Positions 1 through 9,032 of a stretch of DNA of 64,000 nt are shown piece by piece. Source of the stretch: JACMLX01 sp031374935 (lineage in GTDB: Bacteria; Gemmatimonadota; Gemmatimonadetes; Gemmatimonadales; Gemmatimonadaceae); NCBI GenBank assembly GCA_031374935.1, contig JANMHB010000161.1, positions 1 to 64,000 of the forward strand. The letters run 5' to 3'. Numbering within the stretch: the first letter of the stretch is position 1; the number at the start of each line of letters is the position of its first letter. The position numbers and the translations under genes were made by a program. Below the pieces are notes generated by a model. It made no database searches. It was not told the DNA's origin and was given only the letters and a program-made list of their open reading frames with translations.

Positions 1-466
1 CGTGGTGGCGGCCGTCGATCAAGCCGCGAGCGTTCGATACGCCGAGGTGGTGATACCATGAGCGGCGCGGTCGATTTCTGCGATCGGCCGTGTGCCACTC
101 GCCACGCGGCGCGGGTAGGACGCGTGACTGGATGGCTTGCCACGACTCTGCGCGCATTCGCCGTCTTGTATCTGCAGAAAAGTTGACGTTGCAGTAAATC
201 TGATCGGGGCGCCAGCTCGATGCCGCCTGGGTGGCAAACACCCTTCGTTCGCCGGAGCGGCGTCCTGATCAGTTGTCGTGCGAGCCCGAACAGTTGCGGG
301 GGCCGGCGGTGGCGTCGAGCCCGAATTATCACAAGGATGGGCGAGGTCAACGATCGCGCCGTGGGGTCGACGGATAGTCGACCCACCCCGATTGAAATTC
401 CTATCCCGACCGCATGCGCGCTACCTCGAGGCGGATACCAGAGGTAGCTCATCCGTCACGTACGGG
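1..466. other. Left-edge stretch without a supported gene
   Basis: Several overlapping frames are open here, but none has a convincing start, codon pattern or recognisable domain. The only structured element I see is the 34-nt sequence at 380-413 that recurs near 12.85 kb. The stretch lies downstream of the minus-strand hypothetical gene at 467-961. Confidence 0.5.
380..413 (+). repeat. 34-nt dispersed repeat, copy 1
   Basis: This 34-nt stretch matches the reverse complement of 12843-12876 at about 30 of 34 positions, including the shared core AAATTCCTATCCCGA. The second copy lies just beyond the 3' side of an IS91-family transposase remnant. A mobile-element end is one explanation, but no target-site duplication or flanking element is visible at this copy. 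Confidence 0.55.
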
Positions 467-961
467 TCACTGTTTTCCTTCGAGCCGGTTCGATCGCGGT
501 TCGCAAGTTCCGAGTGTTGTGCGCCACGGCGCGCTGAACTCGCGTTTCAGCCGCGTTCCATCCTCCATCTGTGCGTCAAAGGCCGCGACGATCGTGCTGT
601 CGCGTGCGACTCTCAGGATCCGGAACGTGCCACGCGCCTCGTCCACGCGCGGCCGTGGCAGACCTGGACTGTCGCTCAAGCGAAACGGAGTGCTGATCGA
701 ATCACGAGCCAGGAAGGTGCGTCCGGCCACGGAGGCAAGGGTACCCTCAACCGAAAGGAAAAGCGCGGGAGGCACAACGGAGTCCAGCGACATTGGGCTC
801 GGCGTGAATGTAATCAGCACACCGGGTCGATAGCCCGCAAAGCAGACGTTGGTCGCTTGCACAGAGGGCAGTTCGCGGTCCAGCCCGAACGGTGTTTGAG
901 TACGGGCAGCTACGGTGCATGCAGCGAGGCAAATACAGACTGATCGACGCGATTGTAACAT
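467..961 (-). CDS. Hypothetical secreted protein
   Basis: I do not recognise this protein of about 164 residues. From the chosen ATG it starts with two arginines and a short hydrophobic run (VCICLAACTVAA), resembling a signal peptide, possibly a lipoprotein signal. The body alternates short beta-type segments without a known motif. The open frame extends further upstream to 1108, but that extension overlaps the sulfite-oxidase remnant and lacks coding character. No Shine-Dalgarno sequence is clear at either candidate ATG (961 or 973). It follows the pseudogene remnant on the same strand. Confidence 0.45.
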   Translation of the reverse strand: MLQSRRSVCICLAACTVAARTQTPFGLDRELPSVQATNVCFAGYRPGVLITFTPSPMSLDSVVPPALFLSVEGTLASVAGRTFLARDSISTPFRLSDSPGLPRPRVDEARGTFRILRVARDSTIVAAFDAQMEDGTRLKREFSAPWRTTLGTCEPRSNRLEGKQ

Positions 962-1104
962 GGTGCCACACATTATTAAGGTGAATCGAGACACCCAACA
1001 GCACGGAGCAGAGGAGTGCGCTGTCGTGACCTGTGAAGCGATGTATACGATCACGGCGCAGTCGTGTCGTCGTGATGTTGCGTACCGGTGCGACGTGATG
1101 ATGG

Positions 1105-1836
1105 TCACACTCGGTAGCGCGACACAACTCTCGCATCCTCTTGCTCGACGGCCACCACCCGCACCCGATGCCGCGCGTTGTTCAGGTACCCCTTCACGTT
1201 CCAGGCCTCATGCAACGATGTCGGCTGCGCGTGACCCGCTGCGTTCGTCGCACGCACCACCATCGGATGCCGGCCCGCGGGCAACGCTGCGGTCGCACTC
1301 CACCGCCTCCAGCTCCATCGCTCGCGAACGGCGGAAAGACTGGCCGCAGCTCACGTCGCGCCATCATCAAGTGAATACTCCGCGCCAGTGATGTCAGTGC
1401 CGTCGGTGCCAATGGCCCAGCCGCGTATGGTGAATGGCGTGCCGGCGGTGACAACCTGCGCCGGCATCGGCTCCAGGATGACCGAGTTGATCGTGATGGC
1501 TGCCAGCGCATCGCCAGCGCTGACATCTCCCGGACGCGCCGGATCGGGCGTGCGCTGGACACGATACGCCGCAGTCTGGAAATAATTCGTGGACGGCTCG
1601 CGGAGGACGCCGATGCTCCCAAGCCACTTGACGCTGCGCGCACCGATCCAGCCGGGCACGATCATCCGCACCGGACGCTCCGGGAAAAGCCGACCGGAAG
1701 TCCAACTTTGGCTGTGTCCGATCAGGGGAAACTTACGGGTGCACCGTGACGCGCGCTGGACACCGCTGCTGCGGAGAATCGGACTCGGGCCGTGAGACCA
1801 CCACGCGTGGGATCTGCTCCGAGCGATCTGCTGCAC
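1105..1836 (-). pseudogene. Sulfite-oxidase-like molybdopterin oxidoreductase, 5'-truncated and frameshifted
   Basis: Only the C-terminal part of a sulfite oxidase family protein remains. About 1700-1380 on the minus strand reads through the end of the Moco-binding domain (PVRMIVPGWIGARSVKWL, then NYFQT) into the Mo-co dimerisation domain (EYSLDDGAT). The frame then breaks near 1355. The end of the dimerisation domain continues in another frame as WNVKGYLNNARHRVRV and stops at 1105-1107. Upstream of about 1750 the family similarity fades and no start is found, so the Moco-binding cysteine half is missing. In the family this enzyme is periplasmic and oxidises sulfite or related substrates. This copy cannot make a full enzyme. 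Sequencing error could explain the frameshift but not the lost 5' half. Confidence 0.75.
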
Positions 1837-1994
1837 CGGGGTGCATTTCGCGACGCGTGCGTCACCGTGCCCTGCCCGTCGCCGCCTCGATCAATCCCCA
1901 GCGCCACCCGTCGCCGCGGACGACGCTCACTAAACTTTATCCACGCGGTGTCTCGAAATCATTGACAGGCTCGAGAACGCGAAGCACACCTCCG

Positions 1995-4418
1995 CTACAG
2001 GCTTGTCACCGCCTTCGCGCCCGTCGCTGGCGGCATCCGGGCCGGGATCGCCAGCCGTTCCACCAGCTCGCCGAATCGCGGGTCCGAGTGCAGTGGCTGC
2101 AGTCGTGCGTCCCACGTCACGTGCACCACGAACATCGAGCGTTCCGCGACAGCCTTGCCGAGCCACTCAAATGCCTTGTCGATGTCGCCAAGTCCGGCGT
2201 ACACGATGGTGATGTCGTACCCGGAGATATAGCCCAGTCGCGACTGCGCCAGCAGCTGCGACAGGATCTCACGAGCTTCCCTCGTCTCACCATTCCGCGC
2301 CAGGGCGTGCGCCAAGGCGGCCTGGGTGAACCCGAGCGTTGGAGCGAGCGCCGCCGCCTCGCGCATGGACTGAGCGGACGCCGCGCGCATGCCCTTGCCG
2401 GACTGAGCCCATCCCTGCACCACCAGGGCCCAGTAACTGGGCATCATGCGCTGCGCCTCGACGGCCTGCTGTAACGACTCGTCGAAGCGATCATCAAACA
2501 AGCTGTGCCAGCCAAGGCACGAGGTGAGCATGGGGTTGGCGGGATCGAGCTCCACCGCGCGACGGCTTTGCTCGACGGACTCGAGCCGACGCCCCATCGC
2601 CAGCAGGAAGTGCGCATAATCGTGATGGACCTGCGCGTTGCTCGGGCTCAGGACCAGCGCCTCCGCAAAGTGCTTCTCCGCGGCAGCCCAGTCGTAGTCG
2701 AAATGCGTGTTGACGAGCGCGATCAGCCCGTGCGCTTCGCCGAGTCCCGAATCCTGCGCCAACGCAGCACCCGCCGCCCGGCGCACCTGACTGAAGGCCT
2801 CCTGTGGTGCGATTTCACCGAAAAAGGCGCGGAAATAATACGCGCGGGCCAGTGCGGCGTACGCGGCGGCATTCGTGGGATCGACCTCGACTGACTTCTG
2901 GTAGGAAGCGATGGCCTCGACGAGCCGCCCTTGCCCCGCGTAGTACACACCCTTGAGGTAGGACTGCTGCGATTCGGGCTTCGCCGCGGCCACCCTGGGT
3001 GCGGAACGCGTAGCGAAGCGCGCCCCGATCTCGCGTGCCACGTCGACTCCAACGGCATGCTGCAGGTCGAACAGGCCGTTGATTCGTCCTGGGTATTCGT
3101 TCTTCCAGATGTTCTCCTCATCACTGCCGCGCACGAGCCGCGTGGTGATGAGGACGCGATCGCCGTCGCGCATCACGGAGCCCTCGAGCAACACGTCAGC
3201 GTTCAGTTCACGCGCGATCTCCCGAATCGACTTCTTCATCAGCTTGTACTGCATGATCGAGGTGCGGGAGATCACTTTGACGCCGGGGAGCTGTGAGAGG
3301 TCAGTGATGAGTGCGTCGGTGAGCCCATCCGCGAAGAACTCCTGCTGGACGTCCCCGGAGAGGTTGGCGAGGGGCAGCACGGCGAGCGTGCTCACGCGGG
3401 GGCCGCGGGAAAGCAGTCCAGCAACGAGCGACGTGTCACGCGCGAGCCACGCGGTGACCAGCAGAAGCACGGCGGCAACGACTGCGACCTTCACGCGGCG
3501 CATGGCGTGCAGCCGTCGCCGGGCGTGCGCCAGCGTGCGTCCGGCCACGCGCGCGTAGGTGGCCCCGGACATGGTGATGCACTCAGCTTCCACCGCGCCG
3601 AAAAGCTCCGACAACTGCGCGGCCGTCTGCACGCGTCGCTTCGGGTCGCTCGCGACCATGGCTGATACCAACTCGGCCAGTCCGGCTGGCACCTCTCCAC
3701 GTCGCTCGCGGACGTCGGGCACCTCTCCCGTGAACCGGCTGGCGATGATCGCCTGTGCGCTGTCGCCGCGAAATGGAGGCTCGCCGACGAGCATTTCATA
3801 CAGCATGCAGCCCAGGCTGTAGATGTCGGAGCGGGCGTCCACCTGCTTTTCACCGGCGGCCTGCTCCGGGCTCATGTATTGCGGCGTGCCCACGAGGACG
3901 CCTGTCACCGTAAAGCGCGGATCACCATCCATGTGCAGCGCGTGCGCGATGCCGAAGTCCGAGAGCAACGCCTGCCCCGAGGCGAGCAGCACGTTCTCCG
4001 GCTTGATATCGCGGTGCACGATGCCGTGCGCGTGTGCGCAATCCAGGGCCGAGGCGAGCGCGCGAACGATGACGACCGAGTCGCGTGGGGAGAGGCGACC
4101 TTCCCGCTCGAGGCGATCGCGCAGGGACTCGCCCTCGATGAACGGCGCGACGTAGTAGAACTGCCCATTCGACTCGCCCGAGTCGTATAGCGGCAGGATG
4201 TGCGGATGCGTGAGCTTGGCGGCGATCCCGATTTCGCGCACGAAGCGGTCGGCCGTCAGCGACTGGGCAAGTTCGTCGCGCAGGACCTTGACGGCGACAT
4301 CGCGGTCGTGCTTCAGGTCGCGGGCGCGATAGACGACGGCCGCGCCACCCCGGCCCGCAACCTCGCACAGCTCATAGTGGCCGGCGAAAATCGTTCCGGC
4401 GGGAAGCGACGAGTCCAT
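1995..4418 (-). CDS. Membrane Ser/Thr protein kinase with TolB/FlgO-like and TPR domains
   Basis: This 807-residue protein is built as a cytoplasmic kinase (about 14-275), one membrane helix (about 309-326) and an extracytoplasmic sensor. Kinase landmarks are intact: the glycine loop GRGGAAVVY, the VAVK lysine near 44, HRDIKPEN at 135-142, DFG at 154-156 and a YMSPEQ segment. After the helix comes a TolB-N/FlgO-like module (starts TLAVLPLANLSG, about 343-470), then TPR repeats to the end. The start codon lies 6 nt after the stop of the spondin_N gene upstream, so the two are almost certainly one operon. Substrates cannot be read from sequence. The sensor layout matches that of the BTAD regulator at 6657-9032. 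Confidence 0.92.
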   Translation of the reverse strand: MDSSLPAGTIFAGHYELCEVAGRGGAAVVYRARDLKHDRDVAVKVLRDELAQSLTADRFVREIGIAAKLTHPHILPLYDSGESNGQFYYVAPFIEGESLRDRLEREGRLSPRDSVVIVRALASALDCAHAHGIVHRDIKPENVLLASGQALLSDFGIAHALHMDGDPRFTVTGVLVGTPQYMSPEQAAGEKQVDARSDIYSLGCMLYEMLVGEPPFRGDSAQAIIASRFTGEVPDVRERRGEVPAGLAELVSAMVASDPKRRVQTAAQLSELFGAVEAECITMSGATYARVAGRTLAHARRRLHAMRRVKVAVVAAVLLLVTAWLARDTSLVAGLLSRGPRVSTLAVLPLANLSGDVQQEFFADGLTDALITDLSQLPGVKVISRTSIMQYKLMKKSIREIARELNADVLLEGSVMRDGDRVLITTRLVRGSDEENIWKNEYPGRINGLFDLQHAVGVDVAREIGARFATRSAPRVAAAKPESQQSYLKGVYYAGQGRLVEAIASYQKSVEVDPTNAAAYAALARAYYFRAFFGEIAPQEAFSQVRRAAGAALAQDSGLGEAHGLIALVNTHFDYDWAAAEKHFAEALVLSPSNAQVHHDYAHFLLAMGRRLESVEQSRRAVELDPANPMLTSCLGWHSLFDDRFDESLQQAVEAQRMMPSYWALVVQGWAQSGKGMRAASAQSMREAAALAPTLGFTQAALAHALARNGETREAREILSQLLAQSRLGYISGYDITIVYAGLGDIDKAFEWLGKAVAERSMFVVHVTWDARLQPLHSDPRFGELVERLAIPARMPPATGAKAVTSL

Positions 4419-4424
4419 CAGCGA

Positions 4425-5228
4425 CTACTTCGTGTCGGCTTGCAGCGTGACCCGGACCATCTTGCTGACCGTGGGCCAAAGGCCGCCGAATTCCGCCTCG
4501 GACATCAGGCGAACCGGCCGGCGCTCCGGATCACCGGCGTGAGGCGCGGCCTGTCGCGCTCCCTGGTTCCGACCGAGGCCAGGCTCCTCATTCACTTCGG
4601 TGCCAGCGTCCCACATGAAGACCTGTGCCGTCATGTTGCCGCTGATGGGGCGTCCATTTGCATCGAACAGGGCCATCCCCTCTGCGCCGGTGGCGAGGAG
4701 GCCATCATTGGACTCGCCGATCATGACTGCGAGCGAGAGGCGATCGCCCGGGCGAGCCTCTATGGTGAACTCGAAACGAAAGCCGGGCTGCAGCAGCCGG
4801 GACCGTGGCGCTCCGGGGCCGCCGGCTGACGTCCCCACCCCGACAGGGTCGGCGGTGGCGGCAACCGGCTCATTGAAGACGCCATGCTTCTTCACGCCAG
4901 CAACGCCACCGAGGTTGGGGGCGAACGCGCGCGCCATTCCTGCCTCCGCGAGGCCCTTCAGCCCCAGTCCCGATTCCAGCTGTCCGGGTGCCAATATCGG
5001 GTTGGTTGCCGTGTGCACGGCCCAGACCCCTGGCGAGAGCGCAATCGCCACCGGGCCGCCTGACGAGCGCCGCAGCGTGGACGATGTGGACACGTTCTCG
5101 ACGCGCACAGTGAAACGCACCGGGACCTGACTCACATCGTCGCGCTGCGCCGTCTGGGCGCGCATGGCGGTTCCCGACACCAACATGAGCGACGCGAAAG
5201 CTGCGCAGGTGAGCTGCAACTGCCTCAT
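4425..5228 (-). CDS. Secreted spondin_N domain protein
   Basis: This 267-residue protein starts with a Sec signal peptide (through about residue 25, ending MRAQ). The mature part resembles bacterial spondin_N domain proteins: a beta sandwich beginning FTVRVENVST, a segment LSPGVWAVH, the AGMARAFAPN region, and a later acidic/hydroxyl cluster (IGESNDGLLATG) typical of the putative metal site. Spondin_N proteins act outside the cell, but their role in bacteria is not established. It is the first gene of a two-gene operon with the TPR kinase, separated by 6 nt, which suggests that the secreted protein and the sensor kinase work together. The family call rests on motif recall and is fairly secure. 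Confidence 0.75.
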   Translation of the reverse strand: MRQLQLTCAAFASLMLVSGTAMRAQTAQRDDVSQVPVRFTVRVENVSTSSTLRRSSGGPVAIALSPGVWAVHTATNPILAPGQLESGLGLKGLAEAGMARAFAPNLGGVAGVKKHGVFNEPVAATADPVGVGTSAGGPGAPRSRLLQPGFRFEFTIEARPGDRLSLAVMIGESNDGLLATGAEGMALFDANGRPISGNMTAQVFMWDAGTEVNEEPGLGRNQGARQAAPHAGDPERRPVRLMSEAEFGGLWPTVSKMVRVTLQADTK

Positions 5229-5265
5229 GAGGACACCTCATTGTGATCAGCGAGCCGTTGGGGAA

Positions 5266-5294
5266 ATTTGAACGCATCCGACACCACGATTCAA
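5266..5294 (-). promoter_or_regulatory. Candidate sigma70 promoter of the spondin-kinase operon
   Basis: Read on the minus strand, TTGAAT (-35) and TCAAAT (-10) are separated by exactly 17 nt, each matching consensus at four of six positions. The -10 lies about 38 nt before the ATG of the spondin_N gene. Spacing and location are good, the hexamers only moderate. Confidence 0.35.
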
Positions 5295-5433
5295 GGGCAA
5301 TCACCCAACGATTTTCGCGACGCCAGTTCCACGGCGTCACGCTGGCCAGTCTTCGTCTGACTGAGCGCCTTGTCGATTCGGGCTGAACCACTACAACGTC
5401 GGTACATACATTCTGGCCATACCAGGCGCTGCG

Positions 5434-6399
5434 TCAGGGAGCCGCGCCCTTCGTCACCGGCAGCTGCAGGCGCTGGCTCCAATCGATGAACGAGCCATCG
5501 TAGAGCTTGACGTCATAGCCCAGATACCGCGCGGCGAAATAACCCATGCTCGATTGCACACCGGTGCTGCAGTACGTGACCACGGAAGTTCCGGGTGCCG
5601 CCCCCGCACCTTCGAGCAACTCGCGGAGCATCGCCTCTGGTTTCAGGCGCCGATCGGTGTCGCTGACCTCGAGGGTGCGCCAGAACACGTTCCTAGCACT
5701 TGGTATATGACCGGGCCGGGGGATGAGCGCGCTGGCCGCGACCTCGCCCGTGTACTCGGGATTGGTGCGCACATCCACCAGCGCCACGCCGGACCGATTC
5801 AGCCGCACCGAGACCCAGTCTGCGTCAACGAGGCGGGCCGATTGCACGCGGGGAGTAAAGGCACCCCGCGCTACGGTGGTCACCGTGGTCTCGATTGGGC
5901 GACCTGCAGCCCGCCACCCGGCGAGACCCCCATCGAGCATTGAGACGCGCTGGTGTCCCAGGTAGTCGAGGGTGAAGAAACCGCGCGCCGCATTGAGTGG
6001 TCCGTCGCCAGTGAGCACCACATGCGAGCCGTCCGAGACTCCGGCAGCCTCGAAAAGCGCGTCGAGCGTCGCCGCGTCCGGCAGTTCAGCGGGGAGGCCG
6101 TTGCGGTCAACAGCGAGCGCGCTGGAGAGAACGAGCCGCGCCCCAGGCACATGGGCAGCGCGGTACACGGCGTCGGTCCCAATGTGGAGTACCACGACCG
6201 AAGGGTCGTTGAGCCGCGGCGCGAGCCATGTGTCGGTGACGAGCAGGTCGGGCTGCAACACAGCGGTTGGCGGGCTGACCGGATCCTTGCCGCACGCGAC
6301 AACACCTCCGAGTGCGCCCAACACGAGCGAGACGAGCAGAAAGCGGGTCGCGGCGTACACCCCCCCGTTGCCGGGGCACAAATAGGACATCGCGGACAT
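5434..6399 (-). CDS. Double-rhodanese sulfurtransferase lipoprotein
   Basis: This 321-residue protein has an N-terminal signal with lipobox GVVAC (Cys36), then two rhodanese domains. The first (about 52-155) lacks the active cysteine; the second (about 190-315) carries it in YCSTGVQSS, the usual arrangement in thiosulfate and 3-mercaptopyruvate sulfurtransferases. The family moves a sulfane sulfur from thiosulfate or mercaptopyruvate to a thiophilic acceptor. Membrane anchoring outside the cytoplasm is inferred from the lipobox. Met4 is an alternative start. It is transcribed away from the BTAD regulator, and the palindrome at 6520-6538 lies in the shared intergenic region. Confidence 0.88.
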   Translation of the reverse strand: MSAMSYLCPGNGGVYAATRFLLVSLVLGALGGVVACGKDPVSPPTAVLQPDLLVTDTWLAPRLNDPSVVVLHIGTDAVYRAAHVPGARLVLSSALAVDRNGLPAELPDAATLDALFEAAGVSDGSHVVLTGDGPLNAARGFFTLDYLGHQRVSMLDGGLAGWRAAGRPIETTVTTVARGAFTPRVQSARLVDADWVSVRLNRSGVALVDVRTNPEYTGEVAASALIPRPGHIPSARNVFWRTLEVSDTDRRLKPEAMLRELLEGAGAAPGTSVVTYCSTGVQSSMGYFAARYLGYDVKLYDGSFIDWSQRLQLPVTKGAAP

Positions 6400-6519
6400 C
6401 TTTGAAAGCCTCCCAAAGAATCGTGGAAATCACCGGAAGGCGCGCAGGCGCTCCGTCGCAGGTGTCACCGGCCACGGGCTGAGGTTGCCGCTTTTGACGA
6501 CCGCACTTCACCCGGCAGC

Positions 6520-6538
6520 GGCGGTGACAGTCACCGCC
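6520..6538. promoter_or_regulatory. Perfect 19-bp palindrome, candidate operator
   Basis: The sequence GGCGGTGAC-A-GTCACCGCC has two perfect 9-bp arms around one central base and ends exactly one base before the -35 hexamer of the promoter at 6539-6567. Its place between divergent genes fits a dimeric repressor or activator site. Which protein binds it is unknown; the adjacent BTAD protein is one candidate. Confidence 0.55.
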
Positions 6539-6567
6539 TTGACCCGGACACGAGTCGCCCCGATACT
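6539..6567 (+). promoter_or_regulatory. Candidate sigma70 promoter for the BTAD/TPR regulator
   Basis: TTGACC and GATACT are separated by 17 nt, matching the -35 and -10 consensus at five and four positions. The predicted start of transcription is about 80 nt upstream of the chosen ATG at 6657. The palindrome at 6520-6538 touches the -35 box. Confidence 0.5.
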
Positions 6568-6656
6568 AGGACGCCGCTGTCGACTCACTCCCGACTGTTT
6601 CCCGACTGGTGGCTTTGGGCGAGGACGGAGCGGTATCACCGGACGTGGGCCAGCCG

Positions 6657-9032
6657 ATGTCGAACTACCGTCTGCGACTTCTGGGGGGGGCATCGGTCGA
6701 GACCGACGCCGGGCCAGTGGTGGGACCAATTGCGCAACGGCGTCGAATCGCGCTTCTGGCCCTTCTCGCCACGAGTCCACAGGGCGCGATGGGACGCGAC
6801 CGACTCGCCAGCTATCTATTTCCAGATGCTGACGCAACGCGGGCGCACGGCGCGCTCTCCGACGCGCTTCACGCGGTACGGCGCGTGCTTGGTCGTGACG
6901 CGATCCGGGCGGTCGGAGACGAGCTCCACCTCGATCAGGCGCTCGTGTCGAGCGACGCAGCCGAGTTCGAACGCGCTGTCGCAGCGGGCGACTCAGAGCG
7001 GGCGGTGGCATTGTATGTCGGGCCGTTCCTCGACGGATTCGCGGTTCCGGAGGCAGTGGAGCTTGAGCACTGGGCCGAGAACGAACGCTCCCGATTCGCT
7101 GCCCAATACGTTCACGCCGTTCAAACTCTGGCCGAGAATGCCAACCGACGTAATGATGTCAAAGCGGCGGTAACCTGGTGGGGCCGGCTCGCTTCACAAG
7201 ACCGCTATAACAGTCGCGTTGCGCTCGAACTGATGCGGGCGATGGACGCGTCGGGCGACTCGGCAGGGGCAATCCAGCACGCGCGAATCCATGCGACCTT
7301 GCTGCGTCAGGATCTGGACGCCGACGCGGACCCGGAGATCGTCGCGTTGTCGGAGCGGCTTCGGGCGGGATCAGTCATGCACCGTGCTCGTGCGATCGTG
7401 GCACCCGAGGGCATTGCGGCTGGTCCGCCCGCGAACGACGCAGCCGGCGAATCGCCGCAGATGTCGCCGGTGACTCCCGTTGCGGTCGGGCGAGCGGCCA
7501 GCCCCGGGAGAGCGCCGAGCCGCGTAACACTGGCGGTGGGGTGCGCCGCCGCGCTGACCGCTGTGGTTATGACAATGTCGCTGTCCGGCGGTGGGCCGCT
7601 GCGCGCCATCATGGAAGGCACTGCCTCGCCAGCAGCGACTCCGCGACCCGAGCCGCGCTCGGTTGCGGTGCTGCGCTTCCACAACATCAGCTCCACCCGA
7701 GAAAATGACTACTTCGCAGATGGCATGAGCGAAGAGATCATGCAGACGCTCGCACGAGTTGACGGCGTGCACGTCGCTTCGCGCAGCTCCAGCTTTGCGC
7801 TCTCTACAGATACGCTCGACGCACGCGAAGTCGGCCGCCGCCTTAACGTCGAGACGCTTGTGGAGGGAAGCGTGCGTCGCGCGGGCGAGCGACTGCGCGT
7901 ATCAGTTCGCCTCATCGACGCGGGGAACGGGTATACGCGCTGGTCAGAGACTTTTGATCGGCCAGCTGCCGAAGTGTTTGCCGTGCAGGAAGCCATCGCT
8001 CGCTCGATTGCCACGGCGCTCAGTGTTCGGCACGCCGAGGGTGGGCCACTGATTGCGAACCATCGCACCACAGACCCGCAGACGTACGACCTCTACCTGC
8101 GTGGGCGTTACCTCTGGTGGAACGCGACGTCGGAGCCTGCGTTGCGCGAGAGTCTGCGAGAGTTCCGCCGCGCACTGGAGCGCGACATGTCGTACGCGCC
8201 CGCATGGGCGGGGGTCGCAGACGTGCACTTTGCGTTGACCGCCTATTACGACGTCGCGCCACACACCGTGGTCACTCTTGCGCGGGAGGCGCTCCAGCGT
8301 GGCCTCGCCCTGGACAGCACTGCGGCTGATGTGCACTCGGGGCTTGGATATCTGCACACCTTCCACGACATCGATTGGTCGGCGGCTGAAGCGCATTTCC
8401 GGCAGGCGCTGGCGTTGGAACCGCGCAATGGCCGCGCTCATCTTTATTATGCATGGATGCTCGCCGCGCGGAAGCGGCACGTCGAGGCGCTCGACGAAAT
8501 GCGCCTCGCTCGATCGCTTGACCCCCTCGACCCGCGGATCGCGGTCAGAGTGGGGACTATCCTTTACCTGGCGGGCGATTTTGCGGGCGCGGTCGAAGAA
8601 TGTCGGCGCGTTGCACGACAGAATCCCGGCTTCGCGCTCGCGCACCGGCAGCTCGGCGAGGCCTTAGTGCAGCAGCCCGGGCAGGCGGAAGCCGGCGTTG
8701 CGGCACTGCGAAAGGCGACGGAACTCTGGCCGACGACTGAATCGCGGGCGCGTCTGGCCTATGGGTTGGCGCGTAGCGGCGCCATCGCCGAAGCGCGTCG
8801 CCTTCTCACGGATCTCGAGCGCGGGGCCGCCGGGGCGTATGCGTCACCGTACGAGCGCGCTCGTGTTCGGGTGGGCCTGGGGGAACGCGAGGAAGCGATA
8901 GCGTTACTCGATCGCGCGTACGCCGAGGGCGCATCGGCCCTCGTGCTTGCAGGTGTGGACCCGGCGTTTGCACCGCTACTGGCGGAGCCGCGGTTTCTTG
9001 GTCTACTCAGGCGACTTGCGCTTGCCCCGTAG
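6657..9032 (+). CDS. SARP/BTAD-type membrane regulator with TolB/FlgO-like and TPR domains
   Basis: This protein of about 791 residues joins a DNA-binding head to an extracytoplasmic sensor. Residues 1-95 form a winged-helix domain (YRLRLLGGASVE at the start), followed by a bacterial transcriptional activator domain (about 100-238, with LYVGPFLDGF and ELEHWAENER). After a linker comes one membrane helix (about 289-308), then a TolB-N/FlgO-like module starting SVAVLRFHNIS (about 335-455) and TPR repeats to the end. It is probably a one-component transmembrane transcription regulator. I chose Met 6657 because the preceding 16 codons do not resemble the family and the winged helix begins right after it. 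Promoter and palindrome lie just upstream. The start is the least certain part. Confidence 0.87.
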   Translation: MSNYRLRLLGGASVETDAGPVVGPIAQRRRIALLALLATSPQGAMGRDRLASYLFPDADATRAHGALSDALHAVRRVLGRDAIRAVGDELHLDQALVSSDAAEFERAVAAGDSERAVALYVGPFLDGFAVPEAVELEHWAENERSRFAAQYVHAVQTLAENANRRNDVKAAVTWWGRLASQDRYNSRVALELMRAMDASGDSAGAIQHARIHATLLRQDLDADADPEIVALSERLRAGSVMHRARAIVAPEGIAAGPPANDAAGESPQMSPVTPVAVGRAASPGRAPSRVTLAVGCAAALTAVVMTMSLSGGGPLRAIMEGTASPAATPRPEPRSVAVLRFHNISSTRENDYFADGMSEEIMQTLARVDGVHVASRSSSFALSTDTLDAREVGRRLNVETLVEGSVRRAGERLRVSVRLIDAGNGYTRWSETFDRPAAEVFAVQEAIARSIATALSVRHAEGGPLIANHRTTDPQTYDLYLRGRYLWWNATSEPALRESLREFRRALERDMSYAPAWAGVADVHFALTAYYDVAPHTVVTLAREALQRGLALDSTAADVHSGLGYLHTFHDIDWSAAEAHFRQALALEPRNGRAHLYYAWMLAARKRHVEALDEMRLARSLDPLDPRIAVRVGTILYLAGDFAGAVEECRRVARQNPGFALAHRQLGEALVQQPGQAEAGVAALRKATELWPTTESRARLAYGLARSGAIAEARRLLTDLERGAAGAYASPYERARVRVGLGEREEAIALLDRAYAEGASALVLAGVDPAFAPLLAEPRFLGLLRRLALAP

